From contig VHZZ01000044.1 in NCBI GenBank assembly GCA_009801015.1, forward strand, positions 301,417 to 335,830: a stretch of 34,414 nt of DNA, given 5' to 3'. The stretch comes from Silene noctiflora (taxonomy: Eukaryota > Streptophyta > Magnoliopsida > Caryophyllales > Caryophyllaceae). Each line of letters begins with the position of its first letter. The first letter of the stretch is position 1. The translations under genes and the position numbers were made by a program. The notes beneath the pieces are model-generated. The model did not search any database. It saw only the letters and a list, made by a program, of their open reading frames with translations, and was not told the DNA's origin. Below are positions 23,841 to 33,867 of the stretch, in pieces.

Positions 23841-24524
23841 TCAACGAGACCATATATGGCAAGGAGACTCCAAAGATTTTTGCATCTTCAAATTCTTATA
23901 AAACCGTTTTATAAAATCGTCAGCAGCTTTATTAACCTTGACATCCTCCTCCTGTTCCTCATCATTCCCTTTCCCATCTTTTAACGGGAAAGGGGAATCC
24001 GTTATCCTTAATTGTCGAGTGAGAGGACTTTTGTCACTCCCAAACCCGGGCAAGGAACTAAACTGTCCTTGCCCAGTCACTCCCACTGGGGAGGCTGTGG
24101 ACCCCTCATTAGAATTAAGCATCTCAAGGACCCTTTGCACTGCAGCCACAGTGGTAGGGTCCTCGAGATTATAACGGTAACGTTTATGGTTAGGCTTAAG
24201 CCAACTAGATTTTTTCTGGTGAGCCATGATGACTTGAAATGGACCTAACTCGGGGCTATTGCTACAACTAAATTCATACTCCTTAGGAGAAATGAAGTGG
24301 TTGTTAAGGTTGTTAGACTTGCATATAAGGGCATTATGGTGAATGACAAGTCCGTGGATGGCCCGACCCGCTAACGCGTTCCCTCGCTTAAGAAGCAAGT
24401 TAAGATCAACAATTAACTTGCTCTTTGAAATGCCTCTCTTCACCATTGCATAAAGTATTTGGAAAATATTCCATACTTTTTTTGTTATTATTTGTGTATT
24501 ATTACTTGATCCTTCACTCTCCAT
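23841..24524 (-). CDS. DUF761 protein, Avr9/Cf-9 rapidly elicited protein 146-like
   Basis: A single exon of 227 aa. The N-terminal part (about 17-60) has VWNIFQILYAMVKRGISKSK, then LIVDLNLLLKRG and a HGLVIHH segment. EYEFSCSNSPELGPF follows at about 82-96. These blocks and their order fit the plant ACRE146-like family. The C-terminal VNKAADDFIKRFYKNLKMQK at 197-216 is the DUF761 (PF05553) signature. Between them lies a polar, acidic, likely disordered stretch (EEQEEDVK). Biochemical function is unknown, and family members respond to elicitors and stress. There is no signal peptide or clear membrane span. The ATG at 24524 is the first in frame and gives full family architecture. No intron is needed. 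The gene stands alone, several kilobases upstream of RDR's start, and looks intact. Confidence 0.88.
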   Translation of the reverse strand: MESEGSSNNTQIITKKVWNIFQILYAMVKRGISKSKLIVDLNLLLKRGNALAGRAIHGLVIHHNALICKSNNLNNHFISPKEYEFSCSNSPELGPFQVIMAHQKKSSWLKPNHKRYRYNLEDPTTVAAVQRVLEMLNSNEGSTASPVGVTGQGQFSSLPGFGSDKSPLTRQLRITDSPFPLKDGKGNDEEQEEDVKVNKAADDFIKRFYKNLKMQKSLESPCHIWSR

Positions 24525-24679
24525 GTAATTTACAATTAATAATATTAGTATTATTACTATAATTTTAGTACAATTTGAATGTTAAATAGAGAGGAATAAA
24601 AATGGAAAATGAAATGTTTATTTTTTCTTCTTAAGGTTTGATTTGGAATGAACGAAATGAGGGTAGTTGTGTAGGGAGG

Positions 24680-24687
24680 TATATAAA
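24680..24687 (-). promoter_or_regulatory. TATA box candidate for the DUF761 gene
   Basis: The word reads TATATAAA on the plus strand and TTTATATA on the minus strand, about 156 bases upstream of the start codon. It implies a leader of roughly 120 nt if used for the DUF761 gene. The plus-strand reading is the stronger match, but I see no gene in that direction. Confidence 0.4.
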
Positions 24688-24739
24688 GGAGGGAGTGAGG
24701 ACCAATTAGCAATAATTAAATAACTCCCATGCATGCAAG

Positions 24740-25217
24740 TAATTTTATTTTGGAAGTAGTCCTTTTTGCTTACGTGGGTCTCACACAATCAATACTTGGT
24801 CGCAATAATTAGTTAAAGAGATATAAATATAACAGCACTAAATCTCTCAACCATGTGACGGGTTAAATAACATTTGCATGAGTAGATAAGACAAAACTTA
24901 AATTGTTTAGGGAGTCACAAATAACTTAGCTAATTGTCTTTATCTATCCATGTTGGCAAACCCAGGATTTCAAGTCTGGAGTAGCAAAAATATTAAACGG
25001 TAATTATTCAAAAAAATGAAAGTCATGAAAAAATGTATAACATATATATTTTGTGACATTTAAAAATTAAAATATAAAGGCACTAGTAAATAAGTGCTTC
25101 GGACTAACTGAAAATTCTCATTTTATAATTAACAACTTATGGTTATTTTATTTTCCCCCAATATAAACAAAGTCCAAGTGCATAAATATATAATGGACAT
25201 CAACAATCTAAAAATTT
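24740..25217. other. Intergenic, no gene seen
   Basis: AT-rich sequence. The only structure is a probable degraded transposon end near 24951-24990 (ggcaaacccaggatttcaag), similar to the TIR element at 23614-23776. Confidence 0.4.
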
Positions 25218-25353
25218 GCAATAAGTAGACCTGGCTAACCCGAAACCCGAAATGACCTGAGGCGACCCGAACTAACCCGAAATTATTGAAAGACCCGAAT
25301 TGATCCGACCCGAACCCGACATGTTGACCCGATTTGTCAGGTATAGCAATAAG
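25218..25353. mobile_element. 120-bp hAT-like MITE with perfect 8-bp duplication
   Basis: The body 25226-25345 starts TAGACCTGGCTAACCC and its reverse-complemented right end reads TATACCTGACAAATCGGG. The interior is nearly all acccgaa-type words. The flanks 25218-25225 and 25346-25353 are both GCAATAAG. It is a very short relative of the element at 4805-5390. Confidence 0.85.
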
Positions 25354-25986
25354 TAACAAATTAGCCAAAAGAAGGAAAGCTATTGAATTGTTATTTGACC
25401 CATATAACAAATTAGCCAAAAGAAGGAAAGCTAGTGGAAAAAAAATAACAAGGGAAAAAAAGTAAATGCAAGATGAAAATGGTAAAGTTTGAACCCCACT
25501 CTAGTGCATGGAATATCACATCCCTCACCACCGGAACACGTTATTTGACCCATATAAATGAGAATTTGTGATATAATAGAAGCGGATTTGAATCTGTAAT
25601 CTATTATTTTATAATAATCCATGTAGTGTGGAATTACCCTCTACTACCTTACTATTGTTTCGTGAAAAAAAGTAAAAAAATAGTACTCCTAATTGATTAT
25701 GTAATATGTATACTTTGGCCTACATTGATTTTAATTTACACATACATATAAAATAAACTAAAGAAGTAATTTTAATTGGTGACATGCAATGGTGGAGTTT
25801 ATAAATTAGCACTAGCAATAGTTAGGTGTTGGGTGTTTGAAAGCAAAAAAGGCTAAAATAAAACTATGAAAAGCAGAGAAAGTAGTATCACCTAGAAACC
25901 CTCCATAGACTATCACAGTATGATTCTTTCCTTAGCCAAATCTCATTCACCAATTACAACTCAAGACTTCATGCCTTCATCATAGT
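25354..25986. other. Intergenic with a short direct duplication
   Basis: The phrase aacaaattagccaaaagaag plus gaaagcta occurs twice, at about 25356-25383 and 25405-25432. A piece of the gacggat repeat family (aatgagaatttgtg) is at 25557-25571. No gene is seen. Confidence 0.5.
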
Positions 25987-25988
25987 TA

Positions 25989-26164
25989 CTCCCCGTCCCG
26001 GTCATTTGTTATCCTTTGATTTTGGCACAAAGACCAAGGAAAGAGGTGCGAGTCAATTATAAGATGACAAATGGACTAAACTGAATGTGAAATATCAAAT
26101 TACTCATCAAATGAAATACTAAAATAGAAAGGACAACAAATCATTAAGACCGGAACGGAGGGAG
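25989..26164. mobile_element. Stowaway-like MITE
   Basis: The left end reads CTCCCCGTCCCGGTCATTTG and the right end is complementary, finishing gaccggaacggagggag. TA lies on both sides (25987-25988 and 26165-26166). Next to each end are the family words gttatcctttgattttggca and ggacaacaaat. It is 176 bp with no coding content. Confidence 0.8.
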
Positions 26165-26166
26165 TA

Positions 26167-26828
26167 TAACTTATCAAAAATTCTAAGTTCGACCGAGTGT
26201 ATTAGAATATCGTATATCCTAACTTATAACTTCATTCTCCCTCCCTCTTTTAACATGTTTACAATCACATTAGTTGTCTTTACTTTTTTAAACAATCTTA
26301 ACTCTAATCATTACTTTTTCCTCAAATTGATTTTTATGATATAAAATTTCGTTTAAAAGCGTCCCCGGGCTTAAAATTAAACGACCTATTTTCGTGCTAC
26401 AGATTCATTAGATAATCCTAATTTTATATATATATAAGGAAAATGACAATGCAGTCAGTTTAAGATGGACTCAAGCGAAATTAATTGTTAATGACTAACA
26501 GATTTCTAACATGCAAAAAACTAAATGTTAATAGATAATTCATAATATATTATCATGAGAAATTCAGGTATAAACTCTTTCGATATTTAGGTTATTAGTG
26601 TATATCCTTAATTAGGGCACACACTATAAAAACGGTTATACAATAATTTTCATAAGAAAATAGAGAGCCATAGCAAAATCATACAATTTCCATGTATAGA
26701 TTTTTCAAACGTTCACAAGAGCAAGCATGCATGCATGACGACTATAGCTTTTGCCTTATCGTAAGGTCATTCAAAGCTTCAAGAATTTTCTTAATATGGG
26801 TCGCCTTAGTTTTGTGAAAAGCATACCA
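26167..26828. other. Intergenic, no gene seen
   Basis: AT-rich. A lone ctccctccctcttttaaca at 26230-26248 looks like one end of a degraded MITE without its partner. Confidence 0.4.
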
Positions 26829-26831
26829 TAT

Positions 26832-26877
<46 letters not shown>

Positions 26878-26878
26878 T
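26829..26878. repeat. (TAA)n/(TTA)n microsatellite
   Basis: A short run of taa units changes to a longer run of att units at about 26844, giving an imperfect palindromic microsatellite of about 50 bp. Confidence 0.9.
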
Positions 26879-27216
26879 AACAAGGAAAACAGGATAAAAT
26901 TTAATTTAAATGGCTTTAAGTTATAGTAGAATTTAATTATTGTACTTTGATTTGTCAGCAAGTATTATACAATCAAAAATGGTTTGCTCAATTATTGGCT
27001 TTTTATTTATCCATGTGTATATTATAAAGTATAAATAGACCAAGTTATGCGGAGTGTGACCATGCATAACTATAGAAAACTCGACGTTACTTTTATAAAT
27101 GTCCTTGTTAATTCCAATATTAAAAGAGCAATACTCTTTTGCTGATTTGACCGTCTTTATTCAGTAACTTTTAGCTAGCTAGCTAAAGTTATCCTAATGC
27201 AATATTACATCACCGG
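26879..27216. other. Intergenic, no gene seen
   Basis: AT-rich. It holds the palindromic word cttttagctagctagctaaag near 27168-27187 and nothing else distinct. Confidence 0.4.
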
Positions 27217-27754
27217 CCATAATAAACTTTAGGATCGTCTTACTACGTAAAACCGGTCATTATATTAGAAAAAACTCATATTTATTCATAAATAAAAGGA
27301 TCATTATTACTGTTACGCGATTTATTTTAGAATGTGTGAAAATTCCATGCTATAATAAACTTTAGGATCGTCTTACTACGTAAAACCGGTCATTATATTA
27401 GAAAAAACTCGTATTTATTCATAAATAAAAGGATCATTATTCACTGTTACGCGATTTATTTTAGAATGTGTGAAAAATTCATGCTATAATAAACTTTAGG
27501 ATCGTCTTACTACGTAAAACCGGTCATTATATTAGAAAAAACTCGTATTTATTCATAAATAAAAGGATCATTATTCACTGTTACGCGATTTATTTTAGAA
27601 TGTGTGAAAAATTCATGCTATAATAAACTTTAGGATCGTCTTACTACGTAAAACCCGTCATTATATTAGAAAAAACTCGTATTTATTCATAAATAAAAGG
27701 ATCGTTATTACTGTTACGCGATTTATTTTAGAATGTGTGAAAATTCCATGCTAT
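27217..27754. repeat. Four-copy 133-134-bp tandem array
   Basis: The word aataaactttaggatcgtct recurs at 27221, 27354, 27488 and 27622, giving periods of 133, 134 and 134 bases. Copies 2 and 3 are nearly identical. Copies 1 and 4 share small variants (ttattactg and gaaaattccatgc) that the middle copies lack. Each unit includes actacgtaaaaccggtcatt and tgttacgcgatttatttta. There is no coding content. Confidence 0.95.
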
Positions 27755-28101
27755 TTCATGATGAATCGTAGTAACATTTTTTTGGGTAGAATTTTATATT
27801 TAGGGTTTTATTTAACGTGAAGAAGTAATCCAATAATTATGTGAGTTATTAACTAAAGTGTAAGATTTAGTGTGTCTGATTTCCTTACTACGTTATTATT
27901 CATTTACCTAAGGGCAAAAGCTTTTTAAAAAGTTAATAGGGTAAAGATAAATGCCATTGACGTTGCATCCAGCTATTTCACACTGAATAAATAATTGGCT
28001 GATAATTTTAGTATAGTTTTTGAGCAAACCTTTCATATGAGGGTTTGGGGGACCCTAGAGAAAAACTATACTAATCCTCATAGAAACCCTAGAAAGAAAA
28101 T
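27755..28101. other. Intergenic, no gene seen
   Basis: AT-rich without clear structure. The frame beginning at 27995 runs into the adjacent MITE and is not a gene. Confidence 0.4.
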
Positions 28102-28103
28102 TA

Positions 28104-28311
28104 CTCCCTCCGTCCCGGTCATTTGTTGTCCTTTTTCATTTTGGGGTGTCTCAATGATTTGTTGTTCTTTCTATTTTAGTATTTAATTTGATGAGTAATT
28201 TGATCTTTCACATTCAATTTAGTCCATTTGTCATCTTATAATTGGCTCTCTCCCATTTCCTTGGTCTTTGTGCCAAAATCAAAGGACAACAAATGACCGG
28301 GACAGAGGGAG
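28104..28311. mobile_element. Stowaway-like MITE with well-kept ends
   Basis: The left end CTCCCTCCGTCCCGGTCATT and the right end, reverse-complemented CTCCCTCTGTCCCGGTCATT, differ at one of the first 20 bases. TA precedes it at 28102-28103, and the right-hand duplication has become CA. It is 208 bp and the best-preserved member of this family in the window. Confidence 0.85.
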
Positions 28312-28314
28312 CAT

Positions 28315-28501
28315 ATTTCTATTAGGGCTGGTCAAACATGCGGAGTGAGGCGGGTTTGACTTGGGCGACCCAGAACAGGCCTGAAACAGGGTTGGGTCCA
28401 GGTTTAGGGCGGGTCGGTATTGACTTGGAGACCTGGAACTGGCCCGAGATAAGGGCGGGCCAGGATGACCACCCTTATGTTTGACCAACCCTAATTCCTA
28501 T
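28315..28501. mobile_element. hAT-like MITE with 8-bp duplication
   Basis: The body 28323-28493 starts TAGGGCTGGTCAAACATGC and its reverse-complemented right end reads TAGGGTTGGTCAAACATAAG. The flanks atttctat (28315-28322) and attcctat (28494-28501) match at 7 of 8. The interior is rich in gggcgggt and cccgag words. It sits three bases beyond the end of the Stowaway-like MITE, so insertions are clustered here. Confidence 0.8.
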
Positions 28502-29666
28502 ACAAAATTCAATTAGTAGAACAAAGCCATGAGATATACTAAGTACCTCGTCCAGATTATTGTTTACATCTACTTTTGGAACAAAGACCTCGATTTAATT
28601 ATGAATGTTCTCAAATTCATAGTTAACTTGCTAATCTTCTTTACAAATAATCAACTAACAAATGACCTGTGAAGGAGATTTCCCTTTATCACATATCTTT
28701 TTCTGATAATCTGATAGGTTTAAAGTGAATAATAAAAAGTAATAAAGAGAGGGAGAACGCCAGGTTCAACATCACTTGCTTGTACTATACCTTGCTTTTT
28801 TCTTAATTAATTGAGGTTGTTTCAGTGAATCTTTTTTCTAAAGGCTCTTTGTTTTTTTTACTGAGGTTATTTGAGATGGGTAATTAGCAATCATCTGTTT
28901 CGATCTCGATCATCGATGTAGTATTTCAAGTTTGGGTGTATGTGGGATGATAATAGATCGGGTTGGATTATCAAGTTTTGCAAGATTCAAAACCGATTCA
29001 CTTACTTGTGAATCCATATCCAAACCTGATTCATGTCTAACATATTTTCAAAATAGTTATGTAGAAGTAGAGCATGCATGCATAGTCCGTCTTAATTATT
29101 AGATTAAGATTTCTATCATAGGAATTTGTGCAATTTATGGACTATACCACCAGTTGTATCAGTTGTACGGGGTAGAATATGAGCTTTGTAATAAAATATT
29201 CGAGTTTTATTTTAAAGAATATGAGCTTTATTAGGAAGTAGTTGAACTCATCCATTTACACATTAAAAATATAAACTTTAAATTAGCTCAGAAAAAAATA
29301 AATACAAGCTCAGATACTTATACCTTGGTTGTACAATACTTATATACAACTGGATGTATAATCCTATTTATGAAATTTGTGAAAATTTAAAGATAGATTT
29401 ATCACAACAGATATAAGCTATAACAATACCCGAAAATCGAAAATCGAAAATCGGATATCGTTGCTTGCTTTCATGTCCTTGTCTTAAATTTTATGACATA
29501 CCAATTGTCTGTATGGAGGGGCTAACATTGTTTTATCACCTTGATTGCTAAACTTTTGAGTTGGATAAGATTATAAGAAAATTTATAAATGTTGCTTTCA
29601 TGAACTCAATCAATAATTAAACTCTTGGTTCGATCTGTCTATGCATGCCAATATTGTCAACTATTT
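28502..29666. other. Intergenic, no gene seen
   Basis: No open frame of protein character. A short run of aaaatcg units lies at about 29432-29456. Nothing else stands out. Confidence 0.45.
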
Positions 29667-29669
29667 TCC

Positions 29670-29745
29670 CTCTGTCTCAATGAATAGTTTACACTTACTT
29701 TATTTTGTAATGGGAAATTAAAGCAAACGTAAACTATTGATTTGG
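29670..29745. repeat. Stowaway-like MITE fragment
   Basis: The fragment begins ccctctgtctcaatgaatag and continues tttacacttactttatt. Its complementary arm aagcaaacgtaaactattga lies 30 bases later. It resembles the copy at 29824-29913 but its right terminus is gone. Confidence 0.5.
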
Positions 29746-29823
29746 TGAGTTGCGAAAAACTAAACCCTAATTTAAAGTGATTATGATACAATTTCTAACC
29801 AATCCAAAACGTCATTAATTATA

Positions 29824-29913
29824 CTCCATCCGTCTTAGTCAATAGTTTACACTTGTTTTATTTCCCCCTCACAGAATAAAGCAATTGTAAATTATTCAAT
29901 GGAACAGAAATAG
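29824..29913. mobile_element. Short Stowaway-like MITE, second subfamily
   Basis: The left arm reads CTCCATCCGTCTTAGTCAAT then agtttacacttg. The right arm is the imperfect complement caattgtaaattattcaatg. TA is at 29822-29823 and 29914-29915. It is 90 bp. Confidence 0.6.
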
Positions 29914-29915
29914 TA

Positions 29916-30600
29916 ACATTTTTTTAAAAACCATGCTAATTTAAAATCAACTTATAATTTAAAATCAACTTGCTACTTTGCTAGTATTGCTAGAGATGAA
30001 TATTTAATTTGAAAATTAAAACTTCAACATAAATTCAAAGAAATTAAAACTTCTTTTTAGACTAATTTGTGTATATAACTATTTTTTCGACTAGTTTGTG
30101 TATAACTTCTTTGTTTAGAGTTCGATTTAAAAATAACGATGATTATCTCGTATAATACAACAGTCTAATACAAGCTACAATCAGATGCATTTGGCTTAGA
30201 ACAAAAGTTGTAGATAATCACGGGTTTACCTCACCGTCTGCTATTACGTATACCTCATTTAAATTACTCGTAATCTGTTTGCCATGTATAAACCAATCTG
30301 TTTACGCGATGTGGAGTTTAATTAATATGATCGATCATGACCGGAGTACGGGTAACTAAAACTTCTAGTAGGTCGACATTTGTGACCTATTTACTAAAAT
30401 GTTGGTTGAATTACGTACTTGATAAAAATGCGTCGTGTGTAGTACGTTAGACATTACCATCACAACATTAATATTCCATATATATACTCATCCATATGTT
30501 AATCATACAAGTTGCCTTGTAATAACTTTTACCTACCCCAAGAGAATTAATTAAATACATTCTCCCTCAGTTTAGTCAACATCTTAATTTAACTCATCAT
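29916..30600. other. Intergenic, no gene seen
   Basis: AT-rich. A small direct repeat (actaatttgtgtataacta and actagtttgtgtataacttc) lies near 30061-30109, and a lone MITE-like end ttctccctcagtttagtcaa near 30560. Confidence 0.4.
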
Positions 30601-30601
30601 A

Positions 30602-30806
30602 CTCCCACTATCTCCGTTTCGGACATTTGTTTATTTTTAGTTTTGGCGAATTTAAGGAAAGAGAAGGGATCAGTTATCAGATGATCAATGTACCAAATTG
30701 AGTATAAAGGATTAAATTGTTCATTATAAACATTCCTAAGATAGAAAGATGAACAATTAACTGATGCACCCAAAATAAAATAGGTAAATAAATGACCGGG
30801 ATGGAA
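30602..30806. mobile_element. Diverged Stowaway-like MITE
   Basis: The left end reads CTCCCACTATCTCCGTTTCG and then gacatttgtttatttt. The right end finishes aaataaatgaccgggatgga, complementary with mismatches. TA flanks are visible at 30600-30601 and 30807-30808. It ends 16 bp before the CACTA element. Confidence 0.65.
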
Positions 30807-30819
30807 TAAAAGTGGGTAC

Positions 30820-31885
30820 TAACACTACCAGGTGAAAGCTAATTAGCTACAGATATTTCAGTAGCAAATCACTTGATTTCGGTAGCTAATTATAAATAGA
30901 GACGGAAATTTCGACGGAATATGGTATGTAGCTACTAGCATTGTCGCTAAATTTGCTACAAAATTGGCTACTAATTTTAGCTACCAAATGTGCAGTAGCT
31001 AAACTAGTGGCCGACTTAGAGACCAATTTAGTTGTTTCTATATTAGCGACCAACGTGTTAGTATCTAAACTGGCTAGGACATAATAAGAAACTGGCTAGG
31101 ACATAATAAGTGCGTGGGGGCCTTATATGCCATGACACCCTAGCTAGGACCCCGCACGGACCGTCACTCACCGAACATGCAACTATGTCCATGCACCACC
31201 TCTTGTAGAGAGGTTGATAATTTTTGTTGTTGAGAGGAATCGAACCCATGACCTCCAACTATATAACTGACATTCTAATCATTGAAGCATAAGATGATTA
31301 TTGTCTATTTAGGTAATGAATATCTACTTAAAGTCATTGTTACCTATGTGTGCTATAATGTACGTTTTTATTAATAGTTATAATAATATAAGTAGATCAT
31401 AATAATAATTCAAAAGTATATTTCGAATTTGAATACATTTTAGATGGAATATAAAAAATACATGATAATGAAAATTAACTTTAGCTACCAACGTATTTTC
31501 GTAGCTGAAAACTTAAATTAAATACTAAATTTGCTACTCACTTTGTTTTATCTCTATAACTTTAGCTACCAACGTATTTCCGTAGTTGAAAACTTAAATT
31601 AGATACTAAATTTGCTACTCAATTTGTTTTGTCTCTATAATAACTACGAACTTAGTTAGTGGCAAATTTTCATATTTAAAAACTTAAATTAGATATTAAA
31701 TTCGCTACCCACTTTATTTAGTCTCTACAATAGAGACATAATTAGCTACCATTTTTGTTTGGTCTCTTAAGTAGACTATAAATATATTTTTTTGTCTCAA
31801 TATTAGTCACTAAATTATATATTTAGCAACTGAATTTTGGTCAGTTGCTAAACTAGTAGCTAAATCATCATCATTTGTAGTGTAA
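30820..31885. mobile_element. Non-autonomous CACTA element
   Basis: The body 30823-31882 starts CACTACCAGG and ends with ...TTTGTAGTG, which reverse-complements to CACTACAAA. The 3-bp flanks are TAA on both sides (30820-30822 and 31883-31885), as expected for CACTA/EnSpm. Subterminal tagctac, ttagctacc and gtagctaaa words recur in both arms. No transposase is present. It is 1060 bp long and interrupted by a tRNA-derived SINE-like segment. Confidence 0.85.
31068..31300 (-). mobile_element. tRNA-derived SINE-like segment nested in the CACTA element
   Basis: Read on the minus strand, tgcttcaatgattagaatgt resembles a pol III A box and gggttcgattcc is a near-canonical B box (31236-31247), about 35 bases apart. 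The distal end is a 21-22-bp tandem pair with ctggctaggacataataag (31068-31088 and 31089-31110). No A-rich tail or clean target duplication is seen, so it may be truncated. It is not a functional tRNA, because the acceptor stem cannot be formed. Confidence 0.5.
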
Positions 31886-32132
31886 TGTTTCATGATATGT
31901 CTATATTAATGATCATCATCTCATTATCATAGGACTACATGTATGGAGGACTATTTCTCTGGCTTAAATTATTCGATTGTTTAAATCCACTCACTTGGTA
32001 GTTATACAGAAGAACTTGTTGACGACGACTTAATTAATTGACATTAAGTTAGTATGCGTATTGGAGTGAGTAATTATTATTAGTCGTATTATCGAGGGAG
32101 AATCCTCTCCATTTCCTTAAAAGAAATGGACT
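31886..32132. other. Intergenic, no gene seen
   Basis: Nothing distinct except gagaatcctctccatttcc at 32097-32115, which is similar in inverse orientation to sequence near 33775-33815. Confidence 0.4.
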
Positions 32133-32135
32133 TTC

Positions 32136-32435
32136 AGGTATGTTTGGATAGTAAAAGTAAAGAGAAAGGGAGGGGAGGGGGATGGAGGGAAGAGAAAAGG
32201 AGGGAAGGGAAGAGGATCGGGCAAATGGGATGTGAGTGTTTGAATACAATTTCCTTCCAAATCTTGCTTATTGTGGAGATATTTTGATTTGCTTTGGAGG
32301 AGGAAAAATGGATCCCTCCAATTCTCTCCCCCTTCATTTCCCTCCACCCTTATTTGTTATCCAAACAAAGGATTTTAAATCCCCTATTCTCCCTCCCTTT
32401 CTTTTCCCTCCAAATCTCTCAATCCAAACACGCCC
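32136..32435. mobile_element. TIR element with GTTTGGAT ends
   Basis: The left end reads AGGTATGTTTGGATAG and the reverse-complemented right end reads GGGCGTGTTTGGATTG. Both are followed by purine-rich aaagggaggg tracts, making arms of about 45 bp. The 3-bp flanks are TTC and TTA, compatible with a slightly decayed PIF/Harbinger TWA duplication. The several overlapping open frames here come from the low-complexity arms. Confidence 0.6.
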
Positions 32436-32438
32436 TTA

Positions 32439-33252
32439 GGGGCGTTTGGTTAGGGGTCTAAAGAAAAGGGAAAGGGAATCAACACTAATGATTCTTTTTG
32501 TTTGTGTTTGTTTGATACAAACAAAGGGAATGAGGTCTTGTCCCTTGCCCTCACAGGCCCCTACATCCATTCACCTCACCCCCCAAGGTAAATCATTTAT
32601 TTCCCCTTACTACTCCTACTACCATTCTTCCCTAACAATAACTACCACCACTAATTTTCAGACCCAACTCCCACCAATGCCAACTGCTACCTACCTACGT
32701 CGGCACCGACAACCTCCTCAGTTTCCGACCACCGTCGCCGACCCGTCACCTCTTACGATCCCCATCGTCACACACATATCCAGTTTCATTGCCGGTGATG
32801 GTCGTCTACACCGAACACTATCAAACCGCCAACACAACCATAACAACCGACGATCTCACCCCTAAACCCCTCCTCCCAACCGAAAAAACCTCCCCTACCG
32901 CCATAAACACCAGGATCTAGAGGATCTAGCGTTTCTGGGGTGGAGGAGAGTGTTTTCGGTTGAGGGAATGGTATCTTAGGGGTTCGACCCAGGGATTCGA
33001 TGAGGGTAGGAACGCGGCAGGGAGGCCGGCGCCGGCGACGGGGAGCTAAGGGTGTCGTTGTTGATGGTGTTCGTAGTGGTGGTTGTGGTTGTTGGTGGTT
33101 TATGTGGCGGTGCCTGGTTTGTCAGTGAAGTCATTCATTTTTGTTTTATTTACTAACCAAACAACTCCATAAATCAAAGGGGATTTGATTCCTTTCCCCT
33201 CCTATCCCTTTCTTGATTTCATTCCTTTACCCTTTCCCGAACCAAACGCCCC
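32439..33252. mobile_element. TIR element with GGGGCGTTTGGTT ends
   Basis: The left end reads GGGGCGTTTGGTTAGGG and the reverse-complemented right end reads GGGGCGTTTGGTTCGGG. The 814-bp element contains a GC-rich core (about 32680-33110) with caccgtcgccgaccc and ggccggcgccggcgac words, unlike the AT-rich surroundings. The target duplication is not clear. The 139-codon frame at 32446-32865 starts in the terminal repeat and is low complexity, so I do not call it a gene. Confidence 0.6.
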
Positions 33253-33254
33253 CT

Positions 33255-33866
33255 CATTTCTTATAAACGGTCCTGATTGAATCTTGTGACAATCTAATGG
33301 TTGCAATCGTTCCATAAAAGAAATGTTCTAATTAATAGAAAGATAAATATATAAAAATATGAGTGTATTAGAGAGGAAATGAAGAGGATCCAAATTGGTA
33401 CGTCGTACCATGAATGATTCTCACTTTTTAGGCATGGAATTTCGTACAAGGTTTGTAGATAATTGCAGCCTCTACATTCTCATTTCATATTATCTTAGGT
33501 AAAATTTGGTGTAAAGCACGCCACAATACGTTGATGAGTTTCAAACTATTCCATACGTATATCACCTCCACCTTTCGAGCATGTCTAGGGTGAGACTACC
33601 TTCCGTATAAATCACCTTCAAAAGTGACTCATTTGTTCTTCAAAAGTAAACAATTATTATCAAGTCCAGATCCTTTCCATTTTCTTTTAACGGTACAAAT
33701 CGCGTTCTAACAACATCTATTGTGTGAAATTTATGCATAGAAATAAAGACTAATGGGAAAATATAGAAATGAACTGGAGGAAATGGACTCTCTAAAAAAA
33801 ATGGAGAGGATCCTCATGTATTATCACCAAATAAATTACTTTTAGTTACTTTTGAAATTCAAATCT
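33255..33866. other. Intergenic with inverted gagaggatcctc words
   Basis: Words such as gatcctttccattttctttt (33668-33687) and ggaggaaatggactctct with aatggagaggatcctc (33777-33815) are partly complementary and may be arms of another small element. No gene is seen. Confidence 0.35.
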
Positions 33867-33867
33867 G

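Noticed and set aside
31230-31290. A tRNA gene on the minus strand
   Set aside because: The A- and B-box-like words are present, but no paired acceptor or anticodon stem can be drawn, so a SINE-like remnant is more likely.
32446-32865. A 139-codon open frame on the plus strand
   Set aside because: It begins within a transposon terminal repeat, is rich in Thr, Ser, Pro and His from low-complexity sequence, and has no domain or splice context.
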